Positions 26,298 to 34,629 of a stretch of 64,000 nt of DNA are shown here, one piece after another; within the stretch, counting starts at the first letter, position 1; every line of letters begins with the position of its first letter. Below the pieces are notes generated by a model. It had not been told where the DNA came from and did no database searches. It worked only from the letters and a program-made list of their open reading frames with translations. Location of the stretch: the NCBI RefSeq assembly GCF_003431825.1, contig NZ_CP020083.1:2084501-2148500 (forward strand). Direction: 5' to 3'. The position numbers were made by a program, and so were the translations under genes. Source of the stretch: Blastomonas fulva. GTDB taxonomy: Bacteria; Pseudomonadota; Alphaproteobacteria; Sphingomonadales; Sphingomonadaceae.

Positions 26298-26483
26298 GTG
26301 AGCAAGGACAAGAAGGACGGCTGGTCTAACAGCGCCATGGCGGGCGCGGCGGTGGGTTCCGCTGCGCTGGCAGCAGCTTTGCTGTATGTCGGCAAGCAGT
26401 TCACGAAGCCGAAGACCGATACCCCCGCAAAACCTGACGAGCCGGGCGCCGAAGCCACCGAGGGCCCGCATGCAACCGATTGA
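26298..26483 (+). CDS. Small single-pass membrane protein
   Basis: A 61-residue protein from a GTG at 26298, with GGAG about 9 bases upstream. A charged N-terminus (SKDKKDGW) is followed by one hydrophobic Ala/Gly-rich helix ([20 protein letters not shown]) and a Pro/Glu-rich tail. Its 3' end overlaps the leuD start by 14 bases. Function is unknown. The position suggests it is translated as part of the leuC-lactonase-leuD operon. Confidence 0.6.
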   Translation: MSKDKKDGWSNSAMAGAAVGSAALAAALLYVGKQFTKPKTDTPAKPDEPGAEATEGPHATD

Positions 26484-27063
26484 TCGCGTCGAGGGCAAGG
26501 CCATCCCGTTTGGCCGCAAGAACGTCGATACCGACATCATCATCCCCTCGCAGTGGCTCAAGACGATCAGCCGCGAAGGGCTGGGCGCAGGCGCGTTCGA
26601 ATCGATCCGTGCCGAGCCGGGCAACATCTTCGACGATCCCGAATTTGCCGGGGCGCCGATCCTGATTGCGGGCGACAATTTCGGCTGCGGGTCGAGCCGC
26701 GAGCACGCCGCATGGGCGCTGATCGACCTCGGCATCACCGCGGTGATCGCGCCCAGCTTTTCGGACATCTTTTCGAGCAACGCGTTCAAGAACGGTATCC
26801 TCACCGTCGTGCTGCCGCAGGAGGCTGTCGATCGGCTGATGGAGGTCGCCCAGACCGACACCATCCACATCGATCTGGAAAGCCAGACCGTGACCACGCC
26901 GTTCCAGGACAGGTTCAGCTTCGAGATCGACCCGTTCCGCAAGACCTGCCTGATGCAGGGGCTCGACGAGATCGGGCTGACTTTGGGCAAGGCGGATGCG
27001 ATCAGCGCGTATGAAAAGAAGGTCAGCGCGGATCGCCCCTGGATGGTGCCTGTAGCAGCTTGA
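26470..27063 (+). CDS. leuD: 3-isopropylmalate dehydratase small subunit
   Basis: A 197-residue swivel-domain partner of LeuC. The start [20 protein letters not shown] and the substrate-binding loop [16 protein letters not shown] are diagnostic, as is [15 protein letters not shown]. The ATG at 26470 lies inside the 3' end of the preceding small gene, implying translational coupling. It is followed by a family B repeat. Confidence 0.96.
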   Translation: MQPIDRVEGKAIPFGRKNVDTDIIIPSQWLKTISREGLGAGAFESIRAEPGNIFDDPEFAGAPILIAGDNFGCGSSREHAAWALIDLGITAVIAPSFSDIFSSNAFKNGILTVVLPQEAVDRLMEVAQTDTIHIDLESQTVTTPFQDRFSFEIDPFRKTCLMQGLDEIGLTLGKADAISAYEKKVSADRPWMVPVAA

Positions 27064-27067
27064 CATC

Positions 27068-27150
27068 GTCATTCCCGCGAACGCGGGAATCCCGCTTCGG
27101 CGCAACGATCGCATGAACAGCGGGACCTCCGCCTTCGCGGGGGTGACGAA
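27068..27150. repeat. Intergenic palindromic repeat, family B
   Basis: It opens with GTCATTCCCGCGAACGCGGG and closes with TTCGCGGGGGTGACG, the same plan as 20536-20620. It lies between leuD and the quinone reductase gene. Confidence 0.75.
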
Positions 27151-27178
27151 AACCAATAACAAACGGAGAGAGCCTCAT

Positions 27179-28174
27179 ATGAAAGCCCTTTTGTCGACCG
27201 CCGTTGGCGGACCCGAAACGCTCCAGATGACCGAGGTCGACGCGCCCGTCGCGGGTCCCGGTGAACTGCTGGTCGCGGTCAAGGCCTGCTCGATCAACTT
27301 CCCCGACGCGCTGATCATCAAGGACATGTACCAGCTCAAGCCCCAGCGCCCGTTCGCGCCGGGTAGCGAGATTGCAGGCGTGGTCGAGGCGGTGGGCGAG
27401 GGCGTCACCGGCTGGTCGGTCGGCGACCGGGTGATCGCGGGCACCGGCTTTGGCGGGCTTGTCGAGAAGAAGGTCGTTGCGGCTGCGGGCGCCTACAGGC
27501 TTCCCGAGCAGTTCAGCTTCGAGCAGGGCGCATCGCTGCTGATGACCTATGGCACATCGATCCACGCGCTCAAGGATCGCGGCCACATCAAGCCGGGTGA
27601 TACCCTGCTGGTGCTGGGCGCGGCGGGCGGCGTAGGCCTCGCGGCTGTCGAACTCGGCAAGGCCTATGGCGCACGCGTCGTTGCAGGCGTCTCGAGCGAG
27701 GCCAAGGCACAGGCGGCACGCGAATCCGGAGCGGACGAAGTGGTGGTCTATGGCCGACAGCCGTTCGACAAGGACCAGTCCAAGGCGCTCGCGAACGCGT
27801 TCAAGGATGCGGTCGGCCCCAATGGCGCGGACATCGTCTATGATGCGGTCGGCGGCGACTACAGCGAGCCTGCGGTGCGCGCGATGGCCTGGGAAGGCCG
27901 CTTCTTAGTGGTCGGCTTCCCCGCCGGGATCGCCAAGCTGCCGCTTAACCTGACGCTGCTCAAGAGCTGCGATGTCTGCGGTGTGTTCTGGGGCGCGTTT
28001 GCCGCGCGCGAGCCCAAGCGCAACGCCGCCAACATCGCAGAGCTGTTCGACCTGTGGGCGGCGGGCAAGATTTCCCCGCGCATTTCGGAAACCTTCAGCT
28101 TCGAAACCGCGCATGAGGCGATCGCCCGGCTTGAAAATCGCGAGGCGATCGGCAAGCTTGTGGTGACGATGTAA
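27179..28174 (+). CDS. NADPH:quinone oxidoreductase family protein
   Basis: A 331-residue zinc-free medium-chain dehydrogenase of the quinone oxidoreductase type. The N-terminal half has ACSINFPDALIIKDMYQ and FAPGSEIAGVVEAVGEGV. The NADPH-binding motif is VLGAAGGVGLAAVELGK, followed by SSEAKAQAARESGADEV. The C-terminal segment ENREAIGKLVVTM is typical. It stands alone after leuD with a repeat between, so it may have its own promoter. The physiological acceptor is unknown. Confidence 0.9.
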   Translation: MKALLSTAVGGPETLQMTEVDAPVAGPGELLVAVKACSINFPDALIIKDMYQLKPQRPFAPGSEIAGVVEAVGEGVTGWSVGDRVIAGTGFGGLVEKKVVAAAGAYRLPEQFSFEQGASLLMTYGTSIHALKDRGHIKPGDTLLVLGAAGGVGLAAVELGKAYGARVVAGVSSEAKAQAARESGADEVVVYGRQPFDKDQSKALANAFKDAVGPNGADIVYDAVGGDYSEPAVRAMAWEGRFLVVGFPAGIAKLPLNLTLLKSCDVCGVFWGAFAAREPKRNAANIAELFDLWAAGKISPRISETFSFETAHEAIARLENREAIGKLVVTM

Positions 28175-28284
28175 CGCATCTGCGCCCTGGTCATGCGGTT
28201 TGACGCTTGCCGCCGACGCGCGCTGTGCGTATGCGCTAGGCTATTCTGCATGACCAACCTTCTGCACGACAATAAGGGGCCGAA

Positions 28285-28611
28285 ATGACCACTTTCAATG
28301 ACCGCGAACGCGCGTTCGAAGCCAAGTTTGCAGCCGATGAAGACCTGCAGTTCCGCATCACCGCGCGGCGCAACCGCCTGCTGGGCAACTGGGCGGCAGA
28401 GCAGATGGGCCTGACGCCTGCCGAAACCGATTCCTACGCCAAGTCGGTCGTCCAGGCCGATTTCGAGGAAGCCGGTGACGAGGACGTGATCCGCAAGCTG
28501 CTGGGCGATCTGGTCTCGGCGGGCGTTGAAATCGACGAGCTGGGCGTCCGTGCCGCGCTCGAGGCCAAGATGGTCGAGGCGCGCCGCCAGTACATCGAAG
28601 AGGCGAACTGA
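28285..28611 (+). CDS. F1-ATPase inhibitor zeta-type protein (DUF1476)
   Basis: A 108-residue protein. The N-terminal MTTFNDRERAFEAKFAADED, followed by RITARRNRLLGNWAAE, is the signature of the alphaproteobacterial zeta subunit, which binds the F1 catalytic interface and blocks ATP hydrolysis in a ratchet manner. The rest (DEDVIRKLLGDLVSAGVEID) is a four-helix core. It is 3 bases upstream of the bolA gene, and grx4 follows. Whether it inhibits strongly in this organism depends on the N-terminal segment, which is present. Confidence 0.9.
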   Translation: MTTFNDRERAFEAKFAADEDLQFRITARRNRLLGNWAAEQMGLTPAETDSYAKSVVQADFEEAGDEDVIRKLLGDLVSAGVEIDELGVRAALEAKMVEARRQYIEEAN

Positions 28612-28614
28612 ACC

Positions 28615-28848
28615 ATGCCCATGGCTGCCGCCGACATCGAGGCGCTGATCAAGGCCGGTATCCCGGACGCCGAGGTTTCGATTACCGATCTGGCGGGCGA
28701 TGGCGACCATTATGCCGCGCATGTCGTGGCCGAAAGCTTTCGCCCGATGAGCCGCATTGCCCGCCAGCGCGCGGTCTATGCAGCGCTGGGCGGACGCATG
28801 GGCGGTGAACTGCACGCCTTGCAACTGACCACGGCGCTCCCCAGCTAA
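28615..28848 (+). CDS. BolA-family protein
   Basis: A 77-residue BolA-like protein: [23 protein letters not shown], a loop, [11 protein letters not shown] with the conserved His, and the characteristic [20 protein letters not shown] helix. BolA proteins pair with CGFS monothiol glutaredoxins to bind and move Fe-S clusters. The next gene is such a glutaredoxin, which makes that partnership likely here. Confidence 0.92.
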   Translation: MPMAAADIEALIKAGIPDAEVSITDLAGDGDHYAAHVVAESFRPMSRIARQRAVYAALGGRMGGELHALQLTTALPS

Positions 28849-28895
28849 ACGCCAGGCCATATTGGCACCATCTGCATATCCACGGAGCTGAACCC

Positions 28896-29228
28896 ATGAC
28901 CGACACCGCACAGGCCCGCATCGCCGAGATCGTTCAAGCCAACGACGTCCTGCTGTTCATGAAGGGCACGCCGCTGTTTCCGCAGTGCGGCTTTTCCAGC
29001 AAAGCGATCGCCATCCTCGACCATCTCGGCGTCGACTATGAAAGCGTCGACGTGCTGCAGGACATGGAAGTCCGCCAGGGCATCAAGGAATTTTCCGACT
29101 GGCCGACCATCCCCCAGCTCTATGTGAAGGGCGAGTTCATCGGCGGATCGGACATCATGATGGAAATGTTCGAAGCCGGCGAACTACAGGCGCTGATGCA
29201 GGAAAAGGGCCTGGTAGGGGCCAACTGA
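28896..29228 (+). CDS. grxD: Monothiol glutaredoxin, Grx4 family
   Basis: A 110-residue single-domain glutaredoxin with the CGFS active site at residues 31-34, preceded by FMKGTP and followed by [19 protein letters not shown], the glutathione-binding loop. It carries and transfers [2Fe-2S] clusters, probably together with the BolA protein 48 bases upstream. A repeat-derived intrinsic terminator follows 39 bases later. Confidence 0.95.
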   Translation: MTDTAQARIAEIVQANDVLLFMKGTPLFPQCGFSSKAIAILDHLGVDYESVDVLQDMEVRQGIKEFSDWPTIPQLYVKGEFIGGSDIMMEMFEAGELQALMQEKGLVGAN

Positions 29229-29266
29229 GCACCTTTACCGTTGCTTTGACACCCGACATCCAACCA

Positions 29267-29301
29267 CGTCACCCCTGCGAAAGCGGGGGTGACGTTTTTT
29301 T
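29267..29301 (+). terminator. Intrinsic terminator after grxD
   Basis: A 12-bp stem (CGTCACCCCTGC with GCGGGGGTGACG, one G-T pair) with a GAAA loop is followed by seven T. It is formed by one half of a family B repeat. Confidence 0.85.
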
Positions 29302-29350
29302 ATGGGAGCATCGGCGATAGCGGGATTCGACTTTCGCGGGAATGACGATC
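29267..29350. repeat. Intergenic repeat, family B, inverted copy
   Basis: Read on the minus strand it gives GTCATTCCCGCGAAAG at the start and ends in the CGCAGGGGTGACG palindrome. It separates the convergent grxD and rarD genes, and its far end supplies the grxD terminator. Confidence 0.65.
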
Positions 29351-30274
29351 CTAGGAGGCTGGAGCAGGTTCTTCCACCGTCGCCAGCCGTGCCTCGCGTG
29401 AGCGCCGAATGCCGTCGACGCAGAACAGCGCCACCGCCGCCCAGATCAGTGCAAAACAGATCGCGTGCGCGCGGGTGAAGGGTTCGTCATAGACGAACAC
29501 TCCGAGCACGAACTGGATCGTCGGGCCGATGAACTGGATGAAGCCCAGCGTCGACAGCGGCATCTTGCGCGCGGCGCTGGCGAACAGCAGCAGCGGGATG
29601 GTGGTGATGGCGCCCCCTGCGATCAGATAGGCGTCGGTCAGCGTCGAATAGCCGAAGCCCGGCGTGGGATCGTGCAGCCCCGCCCACAACACATAGCCCA
29701 GCGCGAACGGCAGCATCAGCGATGTTTCGCAGGCAAGGCCGGGGAGCGACCCCACCGGTGCCATCTTGCGCACCATGCCGTACAGGCCGAACGAGGCGGC
29801 AAGCGACAGGCTGATCCAGATCGACGCCAGCGATTCACTCGCCAGCACCAGCACGCCTGCCGCCGCCAGCACAATAGCGACCATCTGGGTACGATTCATC
29901 CGTTCGCGGAAAAACACCACGCCCAGCGCCACGTTGATCAGCGGGTTGATGTAATAGCCCAGGCTGCCTGCCAGGATATGCTCGTTGGTGATCGCCCAGA
30001 TATAGATCAGCCAGTTGGCGGCGATCAGCGACGTGCTCGCGATCATGTAACGGCGGATCCGCGGGACTGCCAAGGCGGACGTGAATTCACCAAGACGACG
30101 GCTGGCCCACAGGATCGCAGTGATCAGCAGAACCGACCACACCACCCGGTGCGCGACGATTTCCACCGGGGAAATGCCCTGCAGCTGCTTGAAAAACAGC
30201 GGCATGAAGCCCCAGATCGTGTATGCGCCGATCGCTTCCGGCAGGCCTTTCAGGCGTTCTCTCTCACCGCTCAT
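29351..30274 (-). CDS. rarD: EamA-family transporter RarD
   Basis: An inner-membrane drug/metabolite-superfamily transporter of 307 residues with about ten hydrophobic segments. The RarD-specific start GLPEAIGAYTIWGFMPLFFK and NWLIYIWAITNEHILAGSLGYYINPL are clear. Family members are poorly characterised exporters. The gene stands alone and converges with grxD. A small membrane protein gene on the same strand lies 9 bases upstream, so the two may be co-transcribed. Confidence 0.9.
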   Translation of the reverse strand: MSGERERLKGLPEAIGAYTIWGFMPLFFKQLQGISPVEIVAHRVVWSVLLITAILWASRRLGEFTSALAVPRIRRYMIASTSLIAANWLIYIWAITNEHILAGSLGYYINPLINVALGVVFFRERMNRTQMVAIVLAAAGVLVLASESLASIWISLSLAASFGLYGMVRKMAPVGSLPGLACETSLMLPFALGYVLWAGLHDPTPGFGYSTLTDAYLIAGGAITTIPLLLFASAARKMPLSTLGFIQFIGPTIQFVLGVFVYDEPFTRAHAICFALIWAAVALFCVDGIRRSREARLATVEEPAPAS

Positions 30275-30283
30275 CGCGGCGCG

Positions 30284-30505
30284 TTAGAGGATGCCGCCTC
30301 CCAGCGATAGGCGGATAATGCAGATCACCAGCACGACCAGACACAGATTGCGTCCGGTGTTGCTGCTCGACAGAAAGCCCAGCAGCACGCCCAGCAGGGC
30401 GATCGGGACGATCAGCCAGTTCAGGGCGCCAAGCAGCGGCAGAAAGGCCGGAATGGCGAGCAGGAGGGCGATGATCCCGATGAGGATCGAAAGAATGTTC
30501 AGCAT
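30284..30505 (-). CDS. Small hydrophobic membrane protein
   Basis: A 73-residue protein from the ATG at 30505 with two or three hydrophobic helices (LNILSILIGIIALLLAIPAF, LNWLIVPIALLGVLLGFL, LCLVVLVICIIRLSLG). It lies 9 bases before rarD on the same strand. No specific family function is recognised. Confidence 0.7.
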   Translation of the reverse strand: MLNILSILIGIIALLLAIPAFLPLLGALNWLIVPIALLGVLLGFLSSSNTGRNLCLVVLVICIIRLSLGGGIL

Positions 30506-30695
30506 GTGTCTTATATGGATAAGACAGCGCATGGTTGCAAGCGAATTATCGGTTCACCGCACCAGCGGGTCGGTTCGACCCCGGAATGGCCGGATTCACC
30601 TATGTTGTATCCTGTTCATGAAACCGGCGGCGGGGATGAATGTTGTTAGTTCGAGCCGGGACGAACCGCCCGGAGCAATCAGTGGAGATACCATC

Positions 30696-31079
30696 ATGTT
30701 GAACCTTGCCCTTGCCAGCGCCGCTGCCCTGTTGAACCCGGCCCCCGCCAGCCCGGTGGCCCTGCCGGTCCCCACCAGCTTCCTTTCGCAGGAAGTCGCC
30801 CAGTTCGATCGCGGCGAGCGCCGCGCCTATCGTGAAGGCCGCCGCGATGCACGCCGCCAGGCGCGTTACGAGGGCCGCTACTGGCGCGGTGACGACGGCC
30901 GTTATCGCTGCCAGCGCAGCAACGGAACCACCGGCCTGCTGGTCGGCGCCGGTGTCGGCGCGCTGCTTGGCAACGAGATCGCGGGACGCGGCGACAAGAC
31001 GCTGGGCGCCATCGTCGGCGGCCTGGGTGGCGCAGCCGCTGGCCGGGCCATCGATCGCAGCCGGGTCAGCTGCCGCTAA
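30696..31079 (+). CDS. Glycine-zipper 2TM outer-membrane-type protein
   Basis: A 127-residue protein with a short hydrophobic start, then an Arg/Asp-rich region (GERRAYREGRRDARRQAR). The C-terminal glycine zipper is TGLLVGAGVGALLGNEIAG, continuing GAIVGGLGGAAAGRAIDRS. This is the pattern of glycine-zipper 2TM envelope proteins (SmpA/RcnB/OmpA-associated types), usually anchored in the outer membrane. The final SRVSCR ends the domain. Function unknown, probably envelope integrity. Confidence 0.8.
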   Translation: MLNLALASAAALLNPAPASPVALPVPTSFLSQEVAQFDRGERRAYREGRRDARRQARYEGRYWRGDDGRYRCQRSNGTTGLLVGAGVGALLGNEIAGRGDKTLGAIVGGLGGAAAGRAIDRSRVSCR

Positions 31080-31149
31080 ACCCCAAGCACTGCACGACGA
31101 CAAAGGGCCTCTCCCGGAAACGGAAGGGGCCCTTTCTCTGTGGTGGGGT

Positions 31150-31446
31150 TCAGGTGGAAAGCTCTTCGGCCAATCGGTCGATATCGGCATCCTCGCGCAC
31201 GATCCGCCAGCTGTCGGGATGTCGGGTGTCGATCAGCACCACGCCGTTTTTGGGGCAGATGTCGAGGCAGGGTACCTCGATCACCCCCAGCCGAGCCTTG
31301 CGCCCCTTGCCGCCAGGCAAGCGCCGTTTGAGCGCCTTGGCGAGCGAGGGGGTTTCTTCGCGGCCGAAGCTGGCTTTGGCGCGTTTCTGGCACTTCTTGC
31401 AGACGAGCACGGCGTGCGACCAGTGGCTGCGGATTTCGGTTTTCAT
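31150..31446 (-). CDS. Thioredoxin-like [2Fe-2S] ferredoxin domain protein
   Basis: A 98-residue protein. The first Cys pair is in HAVLVCKKCQKR and the second in VIEVPCLDICPKNGVVLID, the spacing expected for thioredoxin-like [2Fe-2S] ferredoxins (the NuoE/shethna type). A basic insert (AKALKRRLPGGKGRKARLG) lies between. The start at 31446 begins the recognisable domain. It may donate electrons or store a cluster. It lies 29 bases after the DnaJ-domain gene on the same strand, so the two are probably co-transcribed. Confidence 0.75.
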   Translation of the reverse strand: MKTEIRSHWSHAVLVCKKCQKRAKASFGREETPSLAKALKRRLPGGKGRKARLGVIEVPCLDICPKNGVVLIDTRHPDSWRIVREDADIDRLAEELST

Positions 31447-31475
31447 GAGTGAAAGATAGGGGGACGGTGCGGCGA

Positions 31476-32009
31476 TTACACGCCTTTCCAGGTCTTTCTT
31501 TCCTCGGCGCTGCGCAGCACCGCATAGGCCGCCTGGATCGCCTGGAAGCGCACGGCGGCCTCCTTGTCGTTCTGGTTGGTGTCGGGATGGTTGGCCTTGG
31601 CAAGGCGGCGATAGGCCTTCTTGATCTCGTCGAATTCGCTGTGCGCGTGGCATTCCAGCACATCGAGCGCGCGCATCTCGTCGCGCGACCGGCTGCCATC
31701 GCCCGAACCTGCCCATTCGTTGAACACCGATTCGCGATAGCCCGAGGTGTCGCGCTTTTCCTCGGCTGCGCGCGCGGCGGCCTCTTCCTTGTCGAGCCCT
31801 GCGAAATAGTCCCAGCCCTGGTTGTATTCCGCAGCGTGCTTTTCGCAGAAATACCAGCGGTCCGGGCTGTTGGGGGATTTGGGCGCGGGGCAGTTCCCCG
31901 CCTCGTTGCAACCATGCCGGTCACACATCCGCACCGTCTGCGCCTCGCGCGACGACCCATAGCCGCGCCAGCGGGGGAAGCCCCAGTCAGAAGATCGTTT
32001 GCCTGCCAT
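31476..32009 (-). CDS. DnaJ-domain protein with N-terminal Cys/His cluster
   Basis: A 177-residue protein. The C-terminal 60 residues are a J domain (ALDVLECHAHSEFDEIKKAY, the HPD motif in AKANHPDTNQND, then FQAIQAAYAVL). The N-terminal part has MCDRHGCNEAGNCPAP and WYFCEKHAAEYN, which could bind a metal. J domains stimulate DnaK. The J domain at the C-terminus and the lack of a Gly/Phe or zinc-finger region of DnaJ make this a specialised co-chaperone. Confidence 0.85.
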   Translation of the reverse strand: MAGKRSSDWGFPRWRGYGSSREAQTVRMCDRHGCNEAGNCPAPKSPNSPDRWYFCEKHAAEYNQGWDYFAGLDKEEAAARAAEEKRDTSGYRESVFNEWAGSGDGSRSRDEMRALDVLECHAHSEFDEIKKAYRRLAKANHPDTNQNDKEAAVRFQAIQAAYAVLRSAEERKTWKGV

Positions 32010-32263
32010 CGGTGGGCATTTAGCTATGATGGGGGGGAAGGGCTAGGGGTTTGGTGGCGACGCTTGTCCGCTCTCTGAGATGCGTGCCTGGCAGGGGCAG
32101 GCGGGGCATCGGGTGTTCCGAAGAGCCTTCGGCAACGCCCCCGCCCTTCATCGACGGCAAATGTCGTTTGTCGAACGCTAAGGGTCTTGAAAGGATTGCA
32201 TCGCTATCTATTTCGCATATGCAACATAGATTGCATATCAAGACGTATCAGGGAATCCGAGCA

Positions 32264-32455
32264 ATGAGCCGCCAGTTGATGTTCTCCGCCATGCTGTCCA
32301 TCGCGATGATGGCGACGTTCGTGCTGGGTTCGCAGGCCTACGCCGGTGACGATGCGGCGCAGGATTTTGCCGAGTGCACGCTGGACCAGCTGGAAGGCTC
32401 TCCCGCTGCGGTCGAGCAGATGGTGCCCTCGCACCTGGTGCTCGCCTCGCTCTGA
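32264..32455 (+). CDS. Small exported protein
   Basis: A 63-residue protein from the ATG at 32264 with a clear signal peptide (SRQLMFSAMLSIAMMATFVL, then GSQAYAG as cleavage region). The mature part is only about 37 acidic residues containing one Cys. No family is recognised. It ends 34 bases before the 3' end of the RNase P RNA gene, which is on the other strand. Confidence 0.5.
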   Translation: MSRQLMFSAMLSIAMMATFVLGSQAYAGDDAAQDFAECTLDQLEGSPAAVEQMVPSHLVLASL

Positions 32456-32488
32456 GCGCCCCTGCGCCCAATTCTTCCAGGATAAAAT

Positions 32489-32894
32489 TGCCAGAGGGTC
32501 TGTAAGCCGGGTTCTGTCCTGACCGTTGCCGATCATGGGCAGCCATTCCTCTAGGCGGGGCATTGCTGCACCGCTCAAGCAACCAACCCGGGCGGCAAGG
32601 GGCCGAAACACCCCTGGGACGCGCCTCTGCAAGCAGAAACCGTATCACCAAATCCGCCCCTATTCGGTCTTGCTCCGGATGGGGTTTACCGTGCCGCGAA
32701 CCATTGCTGGCCGCGCGGTGCGCTCTTACCGCACCCTTTCAATGTTACCGGGCCGAAGCCTTGGGCAACCTGCTTTCTGTTGCACTGTCCCTGGGGTCGC
32801 CCCCGCCGGGCGTTACCCGGCATCCTTGTTTCGTGGAGCCCGGACTTTCCTCGCGTCACTTGCGTAACCCGCGGCTGCCCGACCCTCTGGCAAC
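32489..32894 (-). ncRNA. rnpB: RNase P RNA (class A)
   Basis: The RNA component of RNase P, which trims tRNA 5' ends, about 406 bases. On the minus strand the 5' part contains GAGGAAAGTCCGGGCTCC. The 3' part contains GGACAGAACCCGGCTTACAG, the universally conserved P4-forming ends. GCCAGAGGGTC and GACCCTCTGGC close the molecule as stem P1. Stable hairpins between fit the bacterial A type. An ATTTTAT stretch follows the end. Confidence 0.96.
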
Positions 32895-32898
32895 AGCG

Positions 32899-32927
32899 GC
32901 CCTAGCGGCGATTTGCGCAGAGCGCAA
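32899..32927 (-). promoter_or_regulatory. Probable rnpB promoter
   Basis: A TTGCGC box (32922-32927) and TAGGGC (32899-32904) are 17 bases apart on the minus strand. The predicted start falls at the 5' end of the P1 stem. Confidence 0.5.
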
Positions 32928-33614
32928 TCAGCGGTACCGCCCCGCGTCGCGGTCGAGCAGTAGCGAGAACAGGATCGCGCGGCACTCGCCGTCGATCTCG
33001 CCGGTGATCGTGCCCGGGCGCCAGCGGCGCTGGAATGCGGTCGTGGCGGCGCGCCCGTCCGAGATGTCGTAGCCGAAGCGCTCGAGCGCGAGCAGAAACG
33101 CGCCGTCGCTCCAGTACGGATCGACCAGCCGGCCATCGGGAATCGGCAGCGCCAGCCGCACCCGCGCCAGCCTCTGCCAGTCGAACAGCTCGCCGGGGTC
33201 CTGCTTGCGCGCGGGCGCGACATCGCTGTGCCCCACGACATTGGCGCGCGGAATGCCGTGGCGGTCGACGATCTCCGCCACCAGCGGGATCAGCGCCGAC
33301 ATCTGCTCTTCGGGGAAGGGGCGGTAGCCGAATTCGTGGCCGGGGTTGACGATCTCTATGCCGATGCTGGCGCTGTTGACGTCCTTGATCCCGCGCCAGT
33401 GCGCACGGCCCGCATGCCAGGCGCGGTTGGCCTCGTCGACCATGCGGATGATCTGGCCGTCCTCGGTGACGACATAATGCGCGGAGACCTTGGAGGCGGG
33501 ATTGGCGAGCCAGTCGATCGCCGACGGCGCGTCCTGCATTCCGGTATAATGCAGGACCAGCATGCTGATCGGAGCCATGCGTTCGTCGAAGTTAGGCGAC
33601 GGGGTATCGATCAA
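32928..33614 (-). CDS. N-acetylmuramoyl-L-alanine amidase (AmpD-like, amidase_2)
   Basis: A 228-residue zinc amidase that cleaves the muramic acid to L-Ala bond of peptidoglycan or muropeptides. Zinc ligands are the His in MLVLHYTGM, the His in VVGHSDVAPARKQDPG and the Asp nearby. The substrate region IGIEIVNPGHEF and a C-terminal peptidoglycan-binding-like tail follow. The TTG start at 33614 overlaps the stop of the upstream transporter gene in TTGA, and GGAGG lies 10-12 bases before it. No signal peptide is seen, so it is probably a cytoplasmic recycling enzyme. Confidence 0.88.
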   Translation of the reverse strand: MIDTPSPNFDERMAPISMLVLHYTGMQDAPSAIDWLANPASKVSAHYVVTEDGQIIRMVDEANRAWHAGRAHWRGIKDVNSASIGIEIVNPGHEFGYRPFPEEQMSALIPLVAEIVDRHGIPRANVVGHSDVAPARKQDPGELFDWQRLARVRLALPIPDGRLVDPYWSDGAFLLALERFGYDISDGRAATTAFQRRWRPGTITGEIDGECRAILFSLLLDRDAGRYR

Positions 33615-34555
33615 GATCTGGTGCCCTCCTTCATCAGCCGTGCTTCGGCCAGCATCCGCGATCTTTGCGCGTTGCGGATCGCCACGATAGAGACGCCGAG
33701 CAATGCGATCAATCCACCTGCAATCATCAGCGCGGTCAGCGGGGTGCCGAACCACCAGGTGGCAAAGGCGACCGAGATCACCGGCGTGGGGATGGTCAGC
33801 GGACTGACGGTGGATACCGAGTGCCGCTGCAGCAGCCATACCATCGCGCCATGCCCGCCGATGCTGGAGCCAAGCGCGGCGTAGATCGTCCAGGCATAGG
33901 TTTCCATGCTGAGGTTGGGCAGCATCGCCATGCCGTTCGGTTCGAGCAGCAGCGCGAAGGGCAGGATCACCAGTGAGCCGATCAGCCCCAGCCAGCCGCT
34001 GATGTTGAGCACGCCGATGCCGCCGAGATTGCGCTGGATGAGCGTCGCGATCGCCCAGATCAGAGACCCGCAGGCAGATATGGCGATCGCGGGCATCTCG
34101 CCCGCCACCTTGGGGTCGAACACCAGCAGCACCACCCCGAAAAGGGCAAGGATGATCCCGATCAGACGCGGAATGCCGATCTTTTCCTTGAGGAAGATCA
34201 CCGCGAGGATCAGCGAGAAAGGAACGCCCAGCTGGCCTGCGATGGCCAGCGCGCTGACATTGGTGCTGACCTGCAGCGACAGCCCGACCGCGACGTAGAA
34301 CAGCCCGCCGCTGAGCACGCCCAGCACCCCGATCAACCGCATCCGGCCCGGCACGATCCGCAAGAAGGGCAGGCACACCACCGCCACGATCGCCTGGCGC
34401 AGAAACGCGCCGGGAAGCGCGCCTGCGCTGTCGACGGCAGATTTCATCGCGATGATGTTGAAGCCCCACAGCAGCATCATGGCGATGGCGACCGCCCAGT
34501 CGAGGCGGCCAAAGCCCCGTTCGGGCAGGTCAGGCGCGGGCGAATCGTGCGTCAT
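33611..34555 (-). CDS. EamA-family DMT transporter
   Basis: An inner-membrane drug/metabolite transporter with ten hydrophobic segments and two EamA repeats (first about residues 20-150, starting LDWAVAIAMMLLWGFNIIAM; second about 165-300). It is 314 residues from the ATG at 34555; an ATG at 34567 would add four. The substrate is unknown. Its stop overlaps the TTG start of the amidase gene, so export of a cell-wall or metabolite product together with amidase expression is possible. Confidence 0.88.
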   Translation of the reverse strand: MTHDSPAPDLPERGFGRLDWAVAIAMMLLWGFNIIAMKSAVDSAGALPGAFLRQAIVAVVCLPFLRIVPGRMRLIGVLGVLSGGLFYVAVGLSLQVSTNVSALAIAGQLGVPFSLILAVIFLKEKIGIPRLIGIILALFGVVLLVFDPKVAGEMPAIAISACGSLIWAIATLIQRNLGGIGVLNISGWLGLIGSLVILPFALLLEPNGMAMLPNLSMETYAWTIYAALGSSIGGHGAMVWLLQRHSVSTVSPLTIPTPVISVAFATWWFGTPLTALMIAGGLIALLGVSIVAIRNAQRSRMLAEARLMKEGTRS

Positions 34556-34629
34556 GCGGCGTGGCATAGGGCAAATGCCCCGTCAGAACAGCCTTTATGC
34601 TGCAACTGCGAAGAGATTGTGCGAAAATG

